From JAVJST01 sp965229715 (GTDB taxonomy: Bacteria; Pseudomonadota; Alphaproteobacteria; Rhodospirillales; Casp-alpha2): a stretch of DNA of 64,000 bases. The position numbers were made by a program, and so were the translations under genes. Below, piece after piece: positions 1-10,076 of the stretch (the stretch's first letter is position 1; each line of letters begins with the position of its first letter). The DNA is taken from assembly GCA_965229715.1 (NCBI GenBank), contig CBDDJL010000004.1, forward strand, positions 1 through 64,000, read 5' to 3'. Below the pieces are notes generated by a model that was not told the origin of the DNA, did not search any database, and worked only from the letters and a program-made list of their open reading frames with translations.

Positions 1-2
1 AA

Positions 3-557
3 CTAATCAACGACGTGCTGGATATCTCGGCCATCGAGGCCGGCAAGATGAACGTCGAGATGAATTTCATCCCCATCGCCTCGGTGGTCGATAAATGCGT
101 TCCGATGATCCGGCAGGTGGCAGAGAAAAAAGGCATCCGGTTCTCACTCGACGTCGAGGACGGTTTGCCCGAGCTCTACGGGCACGACCGTTCGATCACG
201 CAGATTCTGATCAATTTGCTGAACAACGCCGTGAAGTACACGCCCGCCGGCGGCGAGATCGGCCTCGCCATCCGGTGGGAGAACGGCGGGCACGTGATCG
301 TCGTCAAGGACACCGGCATGGGGATTGCTCCCCACAAACTCCCGATGATCACGGACCCCTACACGCGGTTTCATGAAGACGAGAGCGCGAAGATAGAGGG
401 TACAGGCCTGGGTCTGTCGATCACAAAGGAACTCGTCCAGATACACGGCGGCAGGATCGATATCGACAGCGTCGTCGGCCGGGGCACGGTTGTCACCATC
501 ACCTTCAGGGGCGTGACGAGCGGCCAAATCAGTCTGTTTGACGAAAAGGACGTCTGA
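3..557 (+). CDS. Sensor histidine kinase, C-terminal part (5' end outside window)
   Basis: The reading frame is already open at base 3, so the true start lies upstream and only the last 184 residues are visible. The first visible residues (LINDVLDISAIEAGK) are the end of a HisKA dimerisation helix; the phospho-accepting His would lie just outside. A complete HATPase_c domain follows: an N-box with ILINLLNNAVKYTP, a G1 box DTGMGI and a G2 box GTGLGLSI, ending with a GRGTVVTITF strand. Such domains bind ATP and phosphorylate the His for relay to a response regulator. The style resembles PleC/DivJ-type alphaproteobacterial kinases. Sensor domain and signal cannot be judged. It converges on mnmA with a 6-base gap. 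Confidence 0.9.
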   Translation, partial: LINDVLDISAIEAGKMNVEMNFIPIASVVDKCVPMIRQVAEKKGIRFSLDVEDGLPELYGHDRSITQILINLLNNAVKYTPAGGEIGLAIRWENGGHVIVVKDTGMGIAPHKLPMITDPYTRFHEDESAKIEGTGLGLSITKELVQIHGGRIDIDSVVGRGTVVTITFRGVTSGQISLFDEKDV

Positions 558-563
558 CAGCCG

Positions 564-1706
564 TCAGGCCGCGTGCCGGCGTGCCGTTCCCGTGATCCAG
601 CCACCGCCGAGGACCTGTTCGCCATCGTAGAACACGCCGGCCTGGCCCGGCGATACACCGGCTTCAGGCGCCGCCAGGGTAATAACGGCGCCGCCCGCGC
701 CGTCCGGCCGGATGTGTGCAGGCTGCGGCGGTTGCGTCGAACGAAGCTTGACCGACGCAGCGGTGCCGGCGGCGGGAAGCGCGCCGCCACCACCGATCCA
801 GTTGACGTCGCGGACATAGACCTCATCCTCGAGGATGGCATCGCGCGGGCCGACGACGATCCGTTTCGCGGTGGCATCGATACGGACGACATAGAGCGGC
901 TCGCCCTCCGCGACGCCGAGTCCTTTGCGCTGACCGATGGTGAAATGGATGATCCCGTCGTGCCGGCCGAGCACGCGGCCGTCGACATGAACGATGTCGC
1001 CCGGATCCGCCGCACCGGGCCGCAAACGTTCGACCACGCTGGCGTAATTGCCGTTCGGCACGAAGCAGATGTCCTGGCTGTCCGGTTTCTCGGCGATTCC
1101 GAGACCGAAGCGAGCCGCTTCGGCACGGGTTTCGGATTTGCTCATGCCGCCCAGCGGAAAACGGAGAAACGCGAGTTGGTCGCGGGTGGTCGAAAACAGA
1201 AAATAACTTTGATCCTTTTGCGGATCGGCGCCGGTCAGCATCACGGGCTCGCCACCGCGAACATCGCGGCGGATGTAATGCCCGGTCGCCAGCGCGTCGG
1301 CGTCCAGATCGTGCGCCGTTTCCAGAAGGTCCCGGAACTTCACCGTCTGATTGCACATCACGCACGGGATCGGCGTTTCGCCACGCAGGTAACTGTCGGC
1401 AAACGCATCCATGACCTCGGCCCGGAACCGGCTTTCGTAATCGAGCACGTAGTGCGGAATGCCGATGTCGGCGGCGACCCGCCTGGCGTCGTGAATATCG
1501 CGCCCCGCGCAGCACGATTTGGCGCTCTGCACGGCATCGCCATGGTCGTAGAGTTGCAGGGTGATGCCGACCACATCGTAACCCTGCTCGGCCAGCAACG
1601 CGGCCGTCACCGAACTGTCAACACCGCCGGACATGGCGACGACGACGCGCGTTTCGCCTGGCGGCTTGGCGATTCCCAGACTGTTGACGGTTTTCAAAGC
1701 GGACAT
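564..1706 (-). CDS. mnmA: tRNA-specific 2-thiouridylase MnmA
   Basis: MnmA adenylates U34 of tRNA-Lys, tRNA-Glu and tRNA-Gln and inserts sulfur delivered by a desulfurase relay. The protein is 380 residues, the usual size. The PP-loop SGGVDSS sits at residues 26-32, the nucleophile Cys in PCVMCNQ at about 115-119, and the catalytic persulfide Cys in the later SQDICFVPNG segment. The frame stays open upstream to 2060, but that part would overlap the divergent DUF983 gene and has no family similarity, so the ATG at 1704-1706 (MSALKTVNS) is chosen. It is not part of the suf operon about 2 kb away, though it depends on the same sulfur-transfer chemistry. Confidence 0.95.
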   Translation of the reverse strand: MSALKTVNSLGIAKPPGETRVVVAMSGGVDSSVTAALLAEQGYDVVGITLQLYDHGDAVQSAKSCCAGRDIHDARRVAADIGIPHYVLDYESRFRAEVMDAFADSYLRGETPIPCVMCNQTVKFRDLLETAHDLDADALATGHYIRRDVRGGEPVMLTGADPQKDQSYFLFSTTRDQLAFLRFPLGGMSKSETRAEAARFGLGIAEKPDSQDICFVPNGNYASVVERLRPGAADPGDIVHVDGRVLGRHDGIIHFTIGQRKGLGVAEGEPLYVVRIDATAKRIVVGPRDAILEDEVYVRDVNWIGGGGALPAAGTAASVKLRSTQPPQPAHIRPDGAGGAVITLAAPEAGVSPGQAGVFYDGEQVLGGGWITGTARRHAA

Positions 1707-1812
1707 GGCGGCAATATAGGCTTTTGACTCGCGAGAACAAGTGGATGACGCATTCAGTACATTGACTATGTGCCGCAAATCCCCCATCTGACTGCGAGAA
1801 GGAGACAGCCAT

Positions 1813-2214
1813 ATGAGTACCGTTCCGAATAGCATGGATAAGAGAGACGACGGACAGCCGGGCCTCGGCGCCGTCCTGCTTCGGGGTCTGCTGCGGCGTT
1901 GTCCGCAGTGCGGGCACGGCGCGTTGTACCGGCGGTATCTCAAGCCGGTGGATGCCTGCTCGGCATGCCACGAAGCGCTCGGGTTCATCAGAGCCGACGA
2001 CATGCCGGCGTACGTCACCATTGTCGTTGTCGGCCATATTCTCGTGCCGCTCGCCGTCATTACCGAAAAGCTCTATCAGTGGCCCGTGTGGCTTCATCTC
2101 AGCCTGTGGCTGCCGTTGACCGTCATCATGACCCTGACGTTCTTACCCGCCATAAAGGGGGCGACGCTCGGCCTGATGTGGAAGCTGAAGCTGCGCGGCG
2201 ACGAAACGCAGTAA
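1813..2214 (+). CDS. DUF983 family small membrane protein
   Basis: This 133-residue protein begins with a zinc-ribbon-like module, CPQCG at about 31-35 and CSAC at about 51-54. Two hydrophobic membrane segments follow (about 66-85 and 93-112). This is the DUF983 layout, a family found near respiratory genes in many alphaproteobacteria but without a settled function. A clear ribosome site (AGAAGGAGA) lies before the ATG. It is divergent from mnmA and directly upstream of the FAD oxidoreductase, with a 10-base gap that suggests co-transcription. Confidence 0.85.
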   Translation: MSTVPNSMDKRDDGQPGLGAVLLRGLLRRCPQCGHGALYRRYLKPVDACSACHEALGFIRADDMPAYVTIVVVGHILVPLAVITEKLYQWPVWLHLSLWLPLTVIMTLTFLPAIKGATLGLMWKLKLRGDETQ

Positions 2215-2224
2215 AGCAGCGCCC

Positions 2225-3556
2225 ATGCCGCCGCCCAGCAGTGCGACCCCTGTATCGTTTTCCGATCCGCTACCTCAATCGGTAGACGTCGCGATCATCG
2301 GCGGCGGCGTGGTTGGTATCGCAACAGCGTGGCACCTTGCGCGGGCCGGCGTTTCCGCACTGGTTTGCGAAAAGGGCCGGATCGCCGGCGAACAGTCGAG
2401 CCGCAACTGGGGCTGGGTCCGCCAGCAGGGCCGCGATCCGGCGGAACTGCCGATCATGATGGAAAGCATCCGGATCTGGGACAGTCTTGCAGGGCAAACC
2501 GGCGAGGATCTCGGGTTTCGTAAGCACGGCGTGTTTTACGTTGCCGAAACCGACGGCGAGATGGCCGAGTACGAAGCCTGGCGCGAGACCGCCCGCCAGC
2601 ATCAGCTCGACACCCGCATGCTGACGTCAGACGAGCTCGGCAACGCGGTTCCCGGCTTGGCAGGCAATTTCAAGGGCGCACTCCTCACGCCGAGCGATGG
2701 CCGCGCCGAGCCGTTCATCGCCGTTCCGGCGCTTGCCCGGGCTGCACAGCGCGACGGCGTCGCGATCGCCGAGGATTGCGCCGTCCGCACGGTTGAGACG
2801 ACGGGCGGCGCCTTATCCGGCATTGTCACCGAACGCGGGCCTGTGCGCTGTACGGCCGCGGTAGTGGCCGGCGGCGCCTGGTCGTCAACGTTCCTGCGCA
2901 ATCTGAGCGTCGACCTGCCGCAGTTGACGGTGAAGGAAACCGTCGCCCGAACATCGCCCGCGCCCGCCGGTTTCGAGGGTAACGCGGCGACAGCCGGCCT
3001 GGCGTTTCGCCGCCGCGTCGACGGCGGTTATTCGCTCTCGCTCCCCGACTTCGCGGAGCATTTCATTACGGCGGACAGCTTCCGCTATCTGCGCCAGTTC
3101 CGCCATGTCCTGAAGGCTTCCTGGTCGACCGTCAGGCTCCGGTTCTCGGGTAATCCGATGGCGACGCCGGCGCCGGGACGCTGGACGGCTGACGACAAGT
3201 CACCCTTCGAATACATCCGCGTCCTCGACCCGCCGGCGACACGAATCGCCCTGCGCGACATCGAACGGCGCCTCGTCAGTCATCTGCCGGGTCTGAAGGA
3301 ACTCGAGATCGTCGATTCATGGGCCGGCATGATCGATACTACGCCGGACGTCGTGCCGGTTATCGACCGCGCGCCTGGTTATGACGGACTGTGGATCGCA
3401 ACCGGCTTCAGCGGCCATGGCTTCGGGATCGGCCCCGGCGCGGGGCGTGTCGTCGCCGACCTCGTGCAGGGCAAAATCCCCGGGCACGACCTCGCGCGAT
3501 TCCGCTTTTCCAGATTTACCGACGGCAGCACGCTCGACCTGGGACCGGCGCTCTGA
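2225..3556 (+). CDS. FAD-dependent oxidoreductase, DAO (D-amino-acid/glycine oxidase) family
   Basis: This 443-residue flavoprotein opens with a Rossmann dinucleotide motif, VDVAIIGGGVVGIATAWHLA, at about residues 18-37, followed by the acidic end of strand 2 (CEKG). The middle is the DAO substrate domain. The C-terminus has the typical GLWIATGFSGHGFGIGPGAG segment that closes on the flavin. Members oxidise amino acids or N-methyl amino acids such as sarcosine, glycine and D-amino acids; the substrate here cannot be read from sequence. The SRNWGWVRQQGRD motif after the flavin-binding strand is typical of a proteobacterial amino-acid-oxidase-like subgroup. It probably shares a transcript with the DUF983 gene. 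Confidence 0.9.
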   Translation: MPPPSSATPVSFSDPLPQSVDVAIIGGGVVGIATAWHLARAGVSALVCEKGRIAGEQSSRNWGWVRQQGRDPAELPIMMESIRIWDSLAGQTGEDLGFRKHGVFYVAETDGEMAEYEAWRETARQHQLDTRMLTSDELGNAVPGLAGNFKGALLTPSDGRAEPFIAVPALARAAQRDGVAIAEDCAVRTVETTGGALSGIVTERGPVRCTAAVVAGGAWSSTFLRNLSVDLPQLTVKETVARTSPAPAGFEGNAATAGLAFRRRVDGGYSLSLPDFAEHFITADSFRYLRQFRHVLKASWSTVRLRFSGNPMATPAPGRWTADDKSPFEYIRVLDPPATRIALRDIERRLVSHLPGLKELEIVDSWAGMIDTTPDVVPVIDRAPGYDGLWIATGFSGHGFGIGPGAGRVVADLVQGKIPGHDLARFRFSRFTDGSTLDLGPAL

Positions 3557-3587
3557 TCGGTTCTTCTTCTCGACGATACTCGTGAGA

Positions 3588-3720
3588 ATGCACCCCACCC
3601 TAACCCTCCACCTTCGAGGGAGAGAGAGAATGACGGATGCAACAACGCCACATACTTCGACGAGTTCGGCATGAGGCGAAGGTGACGAAGGCCTCACCCT
3701 GAGTCTGATGAAGAGTAAGG
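3588..3720. repeat. Degenerate REP-like intergenic palindromic sequence
   Basis: Between two convergent genes lies a C/T-rich block (CACCCCACCCTAACCCTCC) followed by imperfect complementary arms at 3655-3677 and 3691-3713. I count 14 of 23 pairs, with intact outer CTTC/GAAG and inner TGAGGC/GCCTCA ends. Both parts look like the dispersed intergenic palindromes common in alphaproteobacterial genomes, here decayed. No coding potential is evident. Copy number in the genome cannot be judged from one window. Confidence 0.4.
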
Positions 3721-3731
3721 ATAAAAATCGG

Positions 3732-4079
3732 TCAGATAGAGAAGCTCTCGCCGCAGCCGCAGCGTCCGGTTTCGTTCGGATTTTCGAACACGAAGCCCGA
3801 GTGAAACCTGTCCTCGACGTAGTCCATGGTCGAGCCGACCACATACATGATCGCCATCGGATCGACAAAGATCTTCACGCCTTTGTCCTCGACAACTTCC
3901 TCGAGCTTGCTTTCGTCCTTGGCGTACTCGACGACGTAGGAAAGCCCGTTGCAGCCCTTCGAGGACACGCCGACGCGCAGCCCGAGAACGGGATCGCTGC
4001 TCTGCGCGATCAGGTTTTTCACCCGGTCCGCCGCAGCGTCGGTCAGGCTGATAAGTTGCGGGCGCTGTTCCATACTCAT
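3732..4079 (-). CDS. sufA: Fe-S cluster assembly A-type carrier SufA/IscA
   Basis: This 115-residue HesB/IscA-family carrier receives Fe-S clusters from the SufBCD scaffold and passes them to apo-proteins. The three conserved cysteines are present: one in SSKGCNGLSY at about residue 44, and the paired C-G-C in GRCGCGESFSI at the extreme C-terminus. It is the last gene of the suf operon, 28 bases after sufT. The position in a suf cluster makes SufA the preferred name over IscA or ErpA, which share the fold. Confidence 0.93.
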   Translation of the reverse strand: MSMEQRPQLISLTDAAADRVKNLIAQSSDPVLGLRVGVSSKGCNGLSYVVEYAKDESKLEEVVEDKGVKIFVDPMAIMYVVGSTMDYVEDRFHSGFVFENPNETGRCGCGESFSI

Positions 4080-4107
4080 GGCGTCGTCTCCTGCACTTCA
4101 GATACGT

Positions 4108-4704
4108 TCAGATCATGCCGAGCGCAAGCCGGGCATCCTCGGACATTCGCTCCGGCGTCCACATCGGCTCCCAGACCAACTTGACGTTGACCTTGCCGAC
4201 ACCTTCGACACCGGCGACCGCGTCCGCGACCATGCCCGGCATCTCGCCGGCGACCGGGCAGCCGGGCGCCGTCAGCGACATTTCGACGGCGACGTTGCCG
4301 TTTTCGGCAATGTCGAACTCGTAGATCAAGCCGAGGTCGTAGATATTGACCGGAATTTCAGGGTCGTAAACGGTCCGCATGGCCTCGATCACCTCGACGT
4401 CCGTGGCAGCCTCTTCGCCCTCGGCAAGTTCATGACCGGCATCGGCCTCGAATTCCTCCATCAGGGCGCCATCGGCGTATCCGCCGTCGACGAACGGCGG
4501 CGAGTAGGAATGCTGCATCGCTTCGCGAAAAGCGGGATCGTCGTGCGGCGCTTTTGCGGGCGGCGACACAGGACGCTCGGCCTTGTTGGCATCCGTCGAT
4601 GTATCGATCACATCGCGATCCCGATCGACCGCCCGGGAGTCGCTTGCCGGCGGCGTATCGTCTTCCGGTTTGCCGGACAAAAATTTGTTCAGAAAGTTCA
4701 TCAT
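4108..4704 (-). CDS. sufT: SUF system assembly protein SufT (DUF59/MIP18 family) with N-terminal extension
   Basis: The C-terminal 100 residues form a MIP18/DUF59 domain with the family signatures YDPEIPVNIYDLGLIY and the reactive Cys region LTAPGCPVAGEMPG. SufT proteins aid Fe-S maturation when demand is high. The first 90 or so residues are an acidic, low-complexity extension (DDTPPASDSRAVDRDRD and similar) not needed for the core fold. The gene lies 29 bases after sufU and 28 before sufA in the same operon. Confidence 0.9.
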   Translation of the reverse strand: MMNFLNKFLSGKPEDDTPPASDSRAVDRDRDVIDTSTDANKAERPVSPPAKAPHDDPAFREAMQHSYSPPFVDGGYADGALMEEFEADAGHELAEGEEAATDVEVIEAMRTVYDPEIPVNIYDLGLIYEFDIAENGNVAVEMSLTAPGCPVAGEMPGMVADAVAGVEGVGKVNVKLVWEPMWTPERMSEDARLALGMI

Positions 4705-4733
4705 CGTCAGTTCACCTGTCTTCCCCCGGCCGA

Positions 4734-5204
4734 TTACTCGGTCGAGATTTCATCTTCGCCTTTGACCGCCGCATCGAGCGTGTGCCACGCCAACGTCGCG
4801 CATTTGACCCGCATCGGGAACTCCCGGACGCCCGACAGCATCTGCAACCGTTCCGCCGTTTCCTCATCGATGGCCGCGAGCGCATCGCCGTCCGGCTCTT
4901 CGCCGGTGCACAGCTTGTGAAACACTTCGAACATGGTTTCGGCCTCGTTGACGCTGCGGCCGATGAGGATCTCGGTCATCATCGATGCGGACGCCATCGA
5001 GATGGCGCAGCCCTGCCCCTGAAAGGCAACGTCGGCGATCTTCCGGTCGTCATCCAGCTTGAGATAAACGACCAGCGCATCGCCGCACATGGGATTGTTG
5101 CCGAGCGCCTCCTTGGTAAAGTCGTCGGGCCGGCGGAAATTGCGCGGGTTCTTCCCGTGATCGAGAATCACTTCCTGATAGAGATCGCGGAGTTCATCAA
5201 ACAT
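4734..5204 (-). CDS. sufU: NifU-type Fe-S scaffold/sulfur acceptor SufU
   Basis: The 156-residue protein has the U-type cysteines in NNPMCGD (about 40), GQGCAISMAS (about 66) and RVKCATLAWHTL (about 128), plus the Asp of the first motif. In SufU proteins these residues bind zinc or cluster and accept sulfur from SufS. Its start codon overlaps the sufS stop by one base, indicating translational coupling with its partner desulfurase. Downstream are sufT and sufA. Confidence 0.93.
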   Translation of the reverse strand: MFDELRDLYQEVILDHGKNPRNFRRPDDFTKEALGNNPMCGDALVVYLKLDDDRKIADVAFQGQGCAISMASASMMTEILIGRSVNEAETMFEVFHKLCTGEEPDGDALAAIDEETAERLQMLSGVREFPMRVKCATLAWHTLDAAVKGEDEISTE

Positions 5205-6469
5205 CAGCCGAACAACTCCTTTACCCCTTCGAGCGCCTCGGCCAATGCGTCGACCTCGGCGGTGGTGTTGTAGAGACCGAACGAAGCCCGCGCCGTGGCC
5301 GCCAGACCGTAGCGCGCCATGACCGGTTCGGCGCAGTGATGACCCGTCCGCACCGCGATTCCGGCGCGGTCGATAATCGTGCCGATATCATGCGGGTGCG
5401 CGCAGTCCATGACGAACGAGACGATGGCCGCCTTCTCTTTCGCGGTGCCGATGATGCGCAGGCCCTCGATCGCGGAGAGCCGCTCGGTGGCGTAATGCAG
5501 CAACCCCTCTTCGTGGGCGGCGATAGCGTCCATGCCGATATCTTCCAGGTAATCGATAGCGGCGCCGAGTCCGACACCCTCGGCAATCGACGGCGTGCCG
5601 GCCTCGAAACGCAGCGGCGCTTTCTGGAACGTGGTCTTTTCGAAGGTCACCGAAGCGATCATGTCGCCACCGCCCTGCCACGGCGGCATGGAATTCAGAA
5701 TGTCCTCCTTGCCGTACAGAACGCCGATGCCCGTCGGACCGTAAATCTTGTGCGGTGCGAAGACGTAGAAGTCGGCATCCAACGCCTGCACGTCGATCTT
5801 CGTGTGCGGCGCCGCCTGACAACCGTCGACCAGCACGACGGCGCCGGCTTCGTGCGCCAGCCGGATGACCTCGGCAATCGGCACCACGGTCCCGATGGCG
5901 TTCGAAATATGCGTCATGGCGACGATCTTGGTGCGCTCGTTTAACAGCGACTTGTACGCTTCCATGTCGAGTTCGCCGTCGTCGTCGATCGGCACCACCT
6001 TGAGCTCGATCCCGATCGAGTCGCGCAACAACTGCCACGGCACGATATTGGCGTGATGCTCCATGTGCGAAACGATCACCTCGTCGCCGGCCTTCAGGAA
6101 GGTCCGTCCGTAGCTGTTGGCGACCAGATTGATCGCTTCCGTCGCGCCGCGGGTCAGGATGATCTCCTTCTCGCTGGACGCGCCCATGAAGCGCTGGATC
6201 TTGCGGCGGGCGTCCTCGTAGGCCTCGGTCGCATGCTGGCTCATGTAGTGGACGCCGCGGTGCACGTTGGCGTACTCGGTTTCGAAAACGCGGTCCATGG
6301 CCTCGATGACCTGGCGCGGTTTCTGCGCACTGGCGCCATTATCTAGATAGATCAGCGGCTTACCGTAAACGGTTTCCGACAGGATCGGGAAATCCGCGCG
6401 AACGCGGTCGACGTCATAGGCAAGCGTCGAATTGCTGCCGGCGGTCAGTTGCGTAACGGTCGCGTTCAT
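5204..6469 (-). CDS. sufS: Cysteine desulfurase SufS (class II)
   Basis: This PLP enzyme converts cysteine to alanine and carries the released sulfur as a persulfide to SufU. It is 421 residues long. The PLP lysine is in FYVFAPHKIYGPTGIG, and the class II active-site Cys lies in RTGHHCAEPVM near residue 370. It overlaps sufD by 4 bases at its start and sufU by 1 base at its stop. A second desulfurase of the NifS/IscS type lies in the same operon, so the two presumably differ in acceptor. Confidence 0.95.
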   Translation of the reverse strand: MNATVTQLTAGSNSTLAYDVDRVRADFPILSETVYGKPLIYLDNGASAQKPRQVIEAMDRVFETEYANVHRGVHYMSQHATEAYEDARRKIQRFMGASSEKEIILTRGATEAINLVANSYGRTFLKAGDEVIVSHMEHHANIVPWQLLRDSIGIELKVVPIDDDGELDMEAYKSLLNERTKIVAMTHISNAIGTVVPIAEVIRLAHEAGAVVLVDGCQAAPHTKIDVQALDADFYVFAPHKIYGPTGIGVLYGKEDILNSMPPWQGGGDMIASVTFEKTTFQKAPLRFEAGTPSIAEGVGLGAAIDYLEDIGMDAIAAHEEGLLHYATERLSAIEGLRIIGTAKEKAAIVSFVMDCAHPHDIGTIIDRAGIAVRTGHHCAEPVMARYGLAATARASFGLYNTTAEVDALAEALEGVKELFG

Positions 6470-7794
6470 GCCGCCTGCTCCCCGACTATCATGTCCGACT
6501 CGGGCAACCAGTCCTCGATCCGTTTGGCGATCAGATCGCGGACGGTTTCGTTGCCGATCCGGTCCGTCGCCTCACCGATGAACGAGCGCACCAGCAGATT
6601 GCGTGCGACGGCTTCCGGGATGCCCCGCGACCGCAGGTAGAACAGCGCCGCTTCGTCGATCCGGCCCGATGTCGCGCCGTGAGCGCACTTGACGTCGTCG
6701 GCGTAGATTTCGAGCTCCGGTTTGGTGTCGACCTCGGCCTTGTCGCTCAACAGCAGGGTCTTGTTCAGCATCTGGCCATCGGTGTGCTGTGCATCCTTGC
6801 AGACGACGATCTTGCCCTGAAACACGGCGCGCGCCGTATCGTCGACGACACCCTTGAAGACCTCGTTGCATGCGGTGTTCGGCACCCGGTGTTCAATACG
6901 CGTCGTGTTGTCGGCATGGGCGGAACCGCGCAGCAGATACCCGCCGTCAAGGCGCGCTTCGGCGCCCTCGCCTTCCAGCAGTACGACGCTCTCGTTGCGG
7001 GTCAGGCCATCGCCCTCGTCGAGCACGAAGGTTTCCAGCGACGCGCCGCGGCCGAGCCGAGCATGCAACCGCGAGACCAGCGTGCCGCCAGTGCCCTCGG
7101 CGTTGACGCCGTAGATCCTGAGACGCGCATTGTCGGCGACAACGGCTTCCGTGACGGCGTTGACGAAGCAATCTTCGGCGCCTGACGCGGTCTGATGCAC
7201 GAGCAGCGTCACCTCGGCGTTCTCTTCGATGACGATCAGGTTGCGCGGGAACCAGGCAATCGGGTCGGCGTCGGCATGACCGACGGAGACGATCTCGATC
7301 GGCTTCTCGATGGCGATGCCGCGCCCGACCGACAAGACCCAACCGTCATTGAACGCCGCATCGTTGAGGGCATGGAGCCCGTCCGGGCCGTCTTCAACGA
7401 TCGAGCCGATCCGCTCACCGAGCCAGGACGCTTCTTCGACAGCAAGCGCCGACAGCGACGTCAGACGAACGCCATCGGGAAGACCGTCGATATCGGACAG
7501 GTCGGCTCGCGGCCGGCCGTTGACGAAAACCAGGCGGGCGCAACGTCCATTGTCGCCGAGCAACGGCGGAACCGTCACCGCAGCCTCGCCGTCGGCCGGA
7601 ACAGCCGTCCGGAAATCTTTGTCTTCGAGCGCCTTCAGCCGCGTCCATTTCCACGCCTCGACTCGATGGTTCGGCATGCCGAGCGTGCGGTAAGCCGACA
7701 GCCCCCGCTCACGCAGACCGGCAAGCGGACCGATCGCAAGCCCGTCGGGTACGGCGGCGTCCGCAAACGGCAGATGTATCGCTTCAAATGCCAT
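6466..7794 (-). CDS. sufD: Fe-S cluster assembly scaffold subunit SufD
   Basis: This 442-residue protein carries the SufBD core beta-helix domain (about residues 150-420), with hallmark segments IEHRVPNTACNEVFKGV, VVCKDAQHTDGQMLNKTLL and DDVKCAHGATSGRID near the C-terminus. SufD pairs with SufB and a SufC dimer to form the scaffold that builds clusters, and is needed for iron acquisition. It overlaps sufC by one base and sufS by four, in the order sufB-C-D-S. Confidence 0.94.
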   Translation of the reverse strand: MAFEAIHLPFADAAVPDGLAIGPLAGLRERGLSAYRTLGMPNHRVEAWKWTRLKALEDKDFRTAVPADGEAAVTVPPLLGDNGRCARLVFVNGRPRADLSDIDGLPDGVRLTSLSALAVEEASWLGERIGSIVEDGPDGLHALNDAAFNDGWVLSVGRGIAIEKPIEIVSVGHADADPIAWFPRNLIVIEENAEVTLLVHQTASGAEDCFVNAVTEAVVADNARLRIYGVNAEGTGGTLVSRLHARLGRGASLETFVLDEGDGLTRNESVVLLEGEGAEARLDGGYLLRGSAHADNTTRIEHRVPNTACNEVFKGVVDDTARAVFQGKIVVCKDAQHTDGQMLNKTLLLSDKAEVDTKPELEIYADDVKCAHGATSGRIDEAALFYLRSRGIPEAVARNLLVRSFIGEATDRIGNETVRDLIAKRIEDWLPESDMIVGEQAA

Positions 7795-8543
7795 CAGGCT
7801 GCCTCTCCCGCGTATTCCGCATAACCGCTCTTCTCGAGTTCGAGCGCCAACTCCTTGCCGCCCGTTTTTTGGATGCGGCCCTTCGCCAACACGTGCACCA
7901 CATCCGGCACAATGTAGTCGAGAAGACGTTGATAGTGGGTGATGACGACCATGGCGCGATCCGGCGAGCGAAGCCGGTTGACGCCGTCGGCGACGATCTT
8001 GAGGGCGTCGATGTCGAGGCCGCTGTCGGTCTCGTCGAGGACCGCCAGCTTCGGCTCAAGAACCGACATCTGCAGAATCTCGTTGCGCTTCTTCTCGCCA
8101 CCGGAAAATCCGGCGTTGACGCTGCGCTTCAGCATGTCCTCGGATATGCCGAGTTCCTTGATCTTCTCGCGCAGCATGCGGACGAACTGCATGGCGTCGT
8201 GCTCGCTCTCGCCACGATGGCGGCGCTGGGCGTTGACGGCCTCCTTCAGGAACGTGGTGTTCGGCACGCCGGGCACTTCGACGGGATACTGAAACGCCAG
8301 AAAGACGCCCTCGGCGGCCCGCTCCTCGGGCTCGAGCTCGGTCAGGTCCTTGCCTTCGAACAGAACTTCGCCGCCGGTGATCTCGTAACCGTCGCGGCCG
8401 GCGATCACATGTGAGAGCGTGCTCTTGCCCGAACCGTTCGGGCCCATGATGGCATGGACTTCGCCGGCCTTGACCTCAAGATCGATGCCCTTGAGGATTT
8501 CCTTGCCGTCGACGGCAACATGCAATTTATTGATATTCAACAT
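7794..8543 (-). CDS. sufC: SUF complex ATPase SufC
   Basis: This is a 249-residue ABC-type ATPase with Walker A GPNGSGKST (about 34-42), signature FSGGEKKRNE (about 145-154) and Walker B LAVLDETDSGLD (about 167-178). The signature is SGGE-KKR rather than the transporter SGGQ, as expected for SufC. It has no membrane partner and powers conformational change in SufBCD during cluster assembly. It lies 35 bases after sufB and overlaps sufD by one base. Confidence 0.96.
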   Translation of the reverse strand: MLNINKLHVAVDGKEILKGIDLEVKAGEVHAIMGPNGSGKSTLSHVIAGRDGYEITGGEVLFEGKDLTELEPEERAAEGVFLAFQYPVEVPGVPNTTFLKEAVNAQRRHRGESEHDAMQFVRMLREKIKELGISEDMLKRSVNAGFSGGEKKRNEILQMSVLEPKLAVLDETDSGLDIDALKIVADGVNRLRSPDRAMVVITHYQRLLDYIVPDVVHVLAKGRIQKTGGKELALELEKSGYAEYAGEAA

Positions 8544-8578
8544 ACTTTTAACTCTGCCTTCTTCTTTTATTCGGGCCG

Positions 8579-10036
<1,458 letters not shown>

Positions 10037-10076
10037 TGAATGTCTTTCCTTCGTCTCGTGTCCTCAGGTCAAGTTC

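Noticed and set aside
1707..2060. 118-residue N-terminal extension of MnmA
   Set aside because: It would overlap the DUF983 gene, which has a clear ribosome site, and no MnmA has such an extension.
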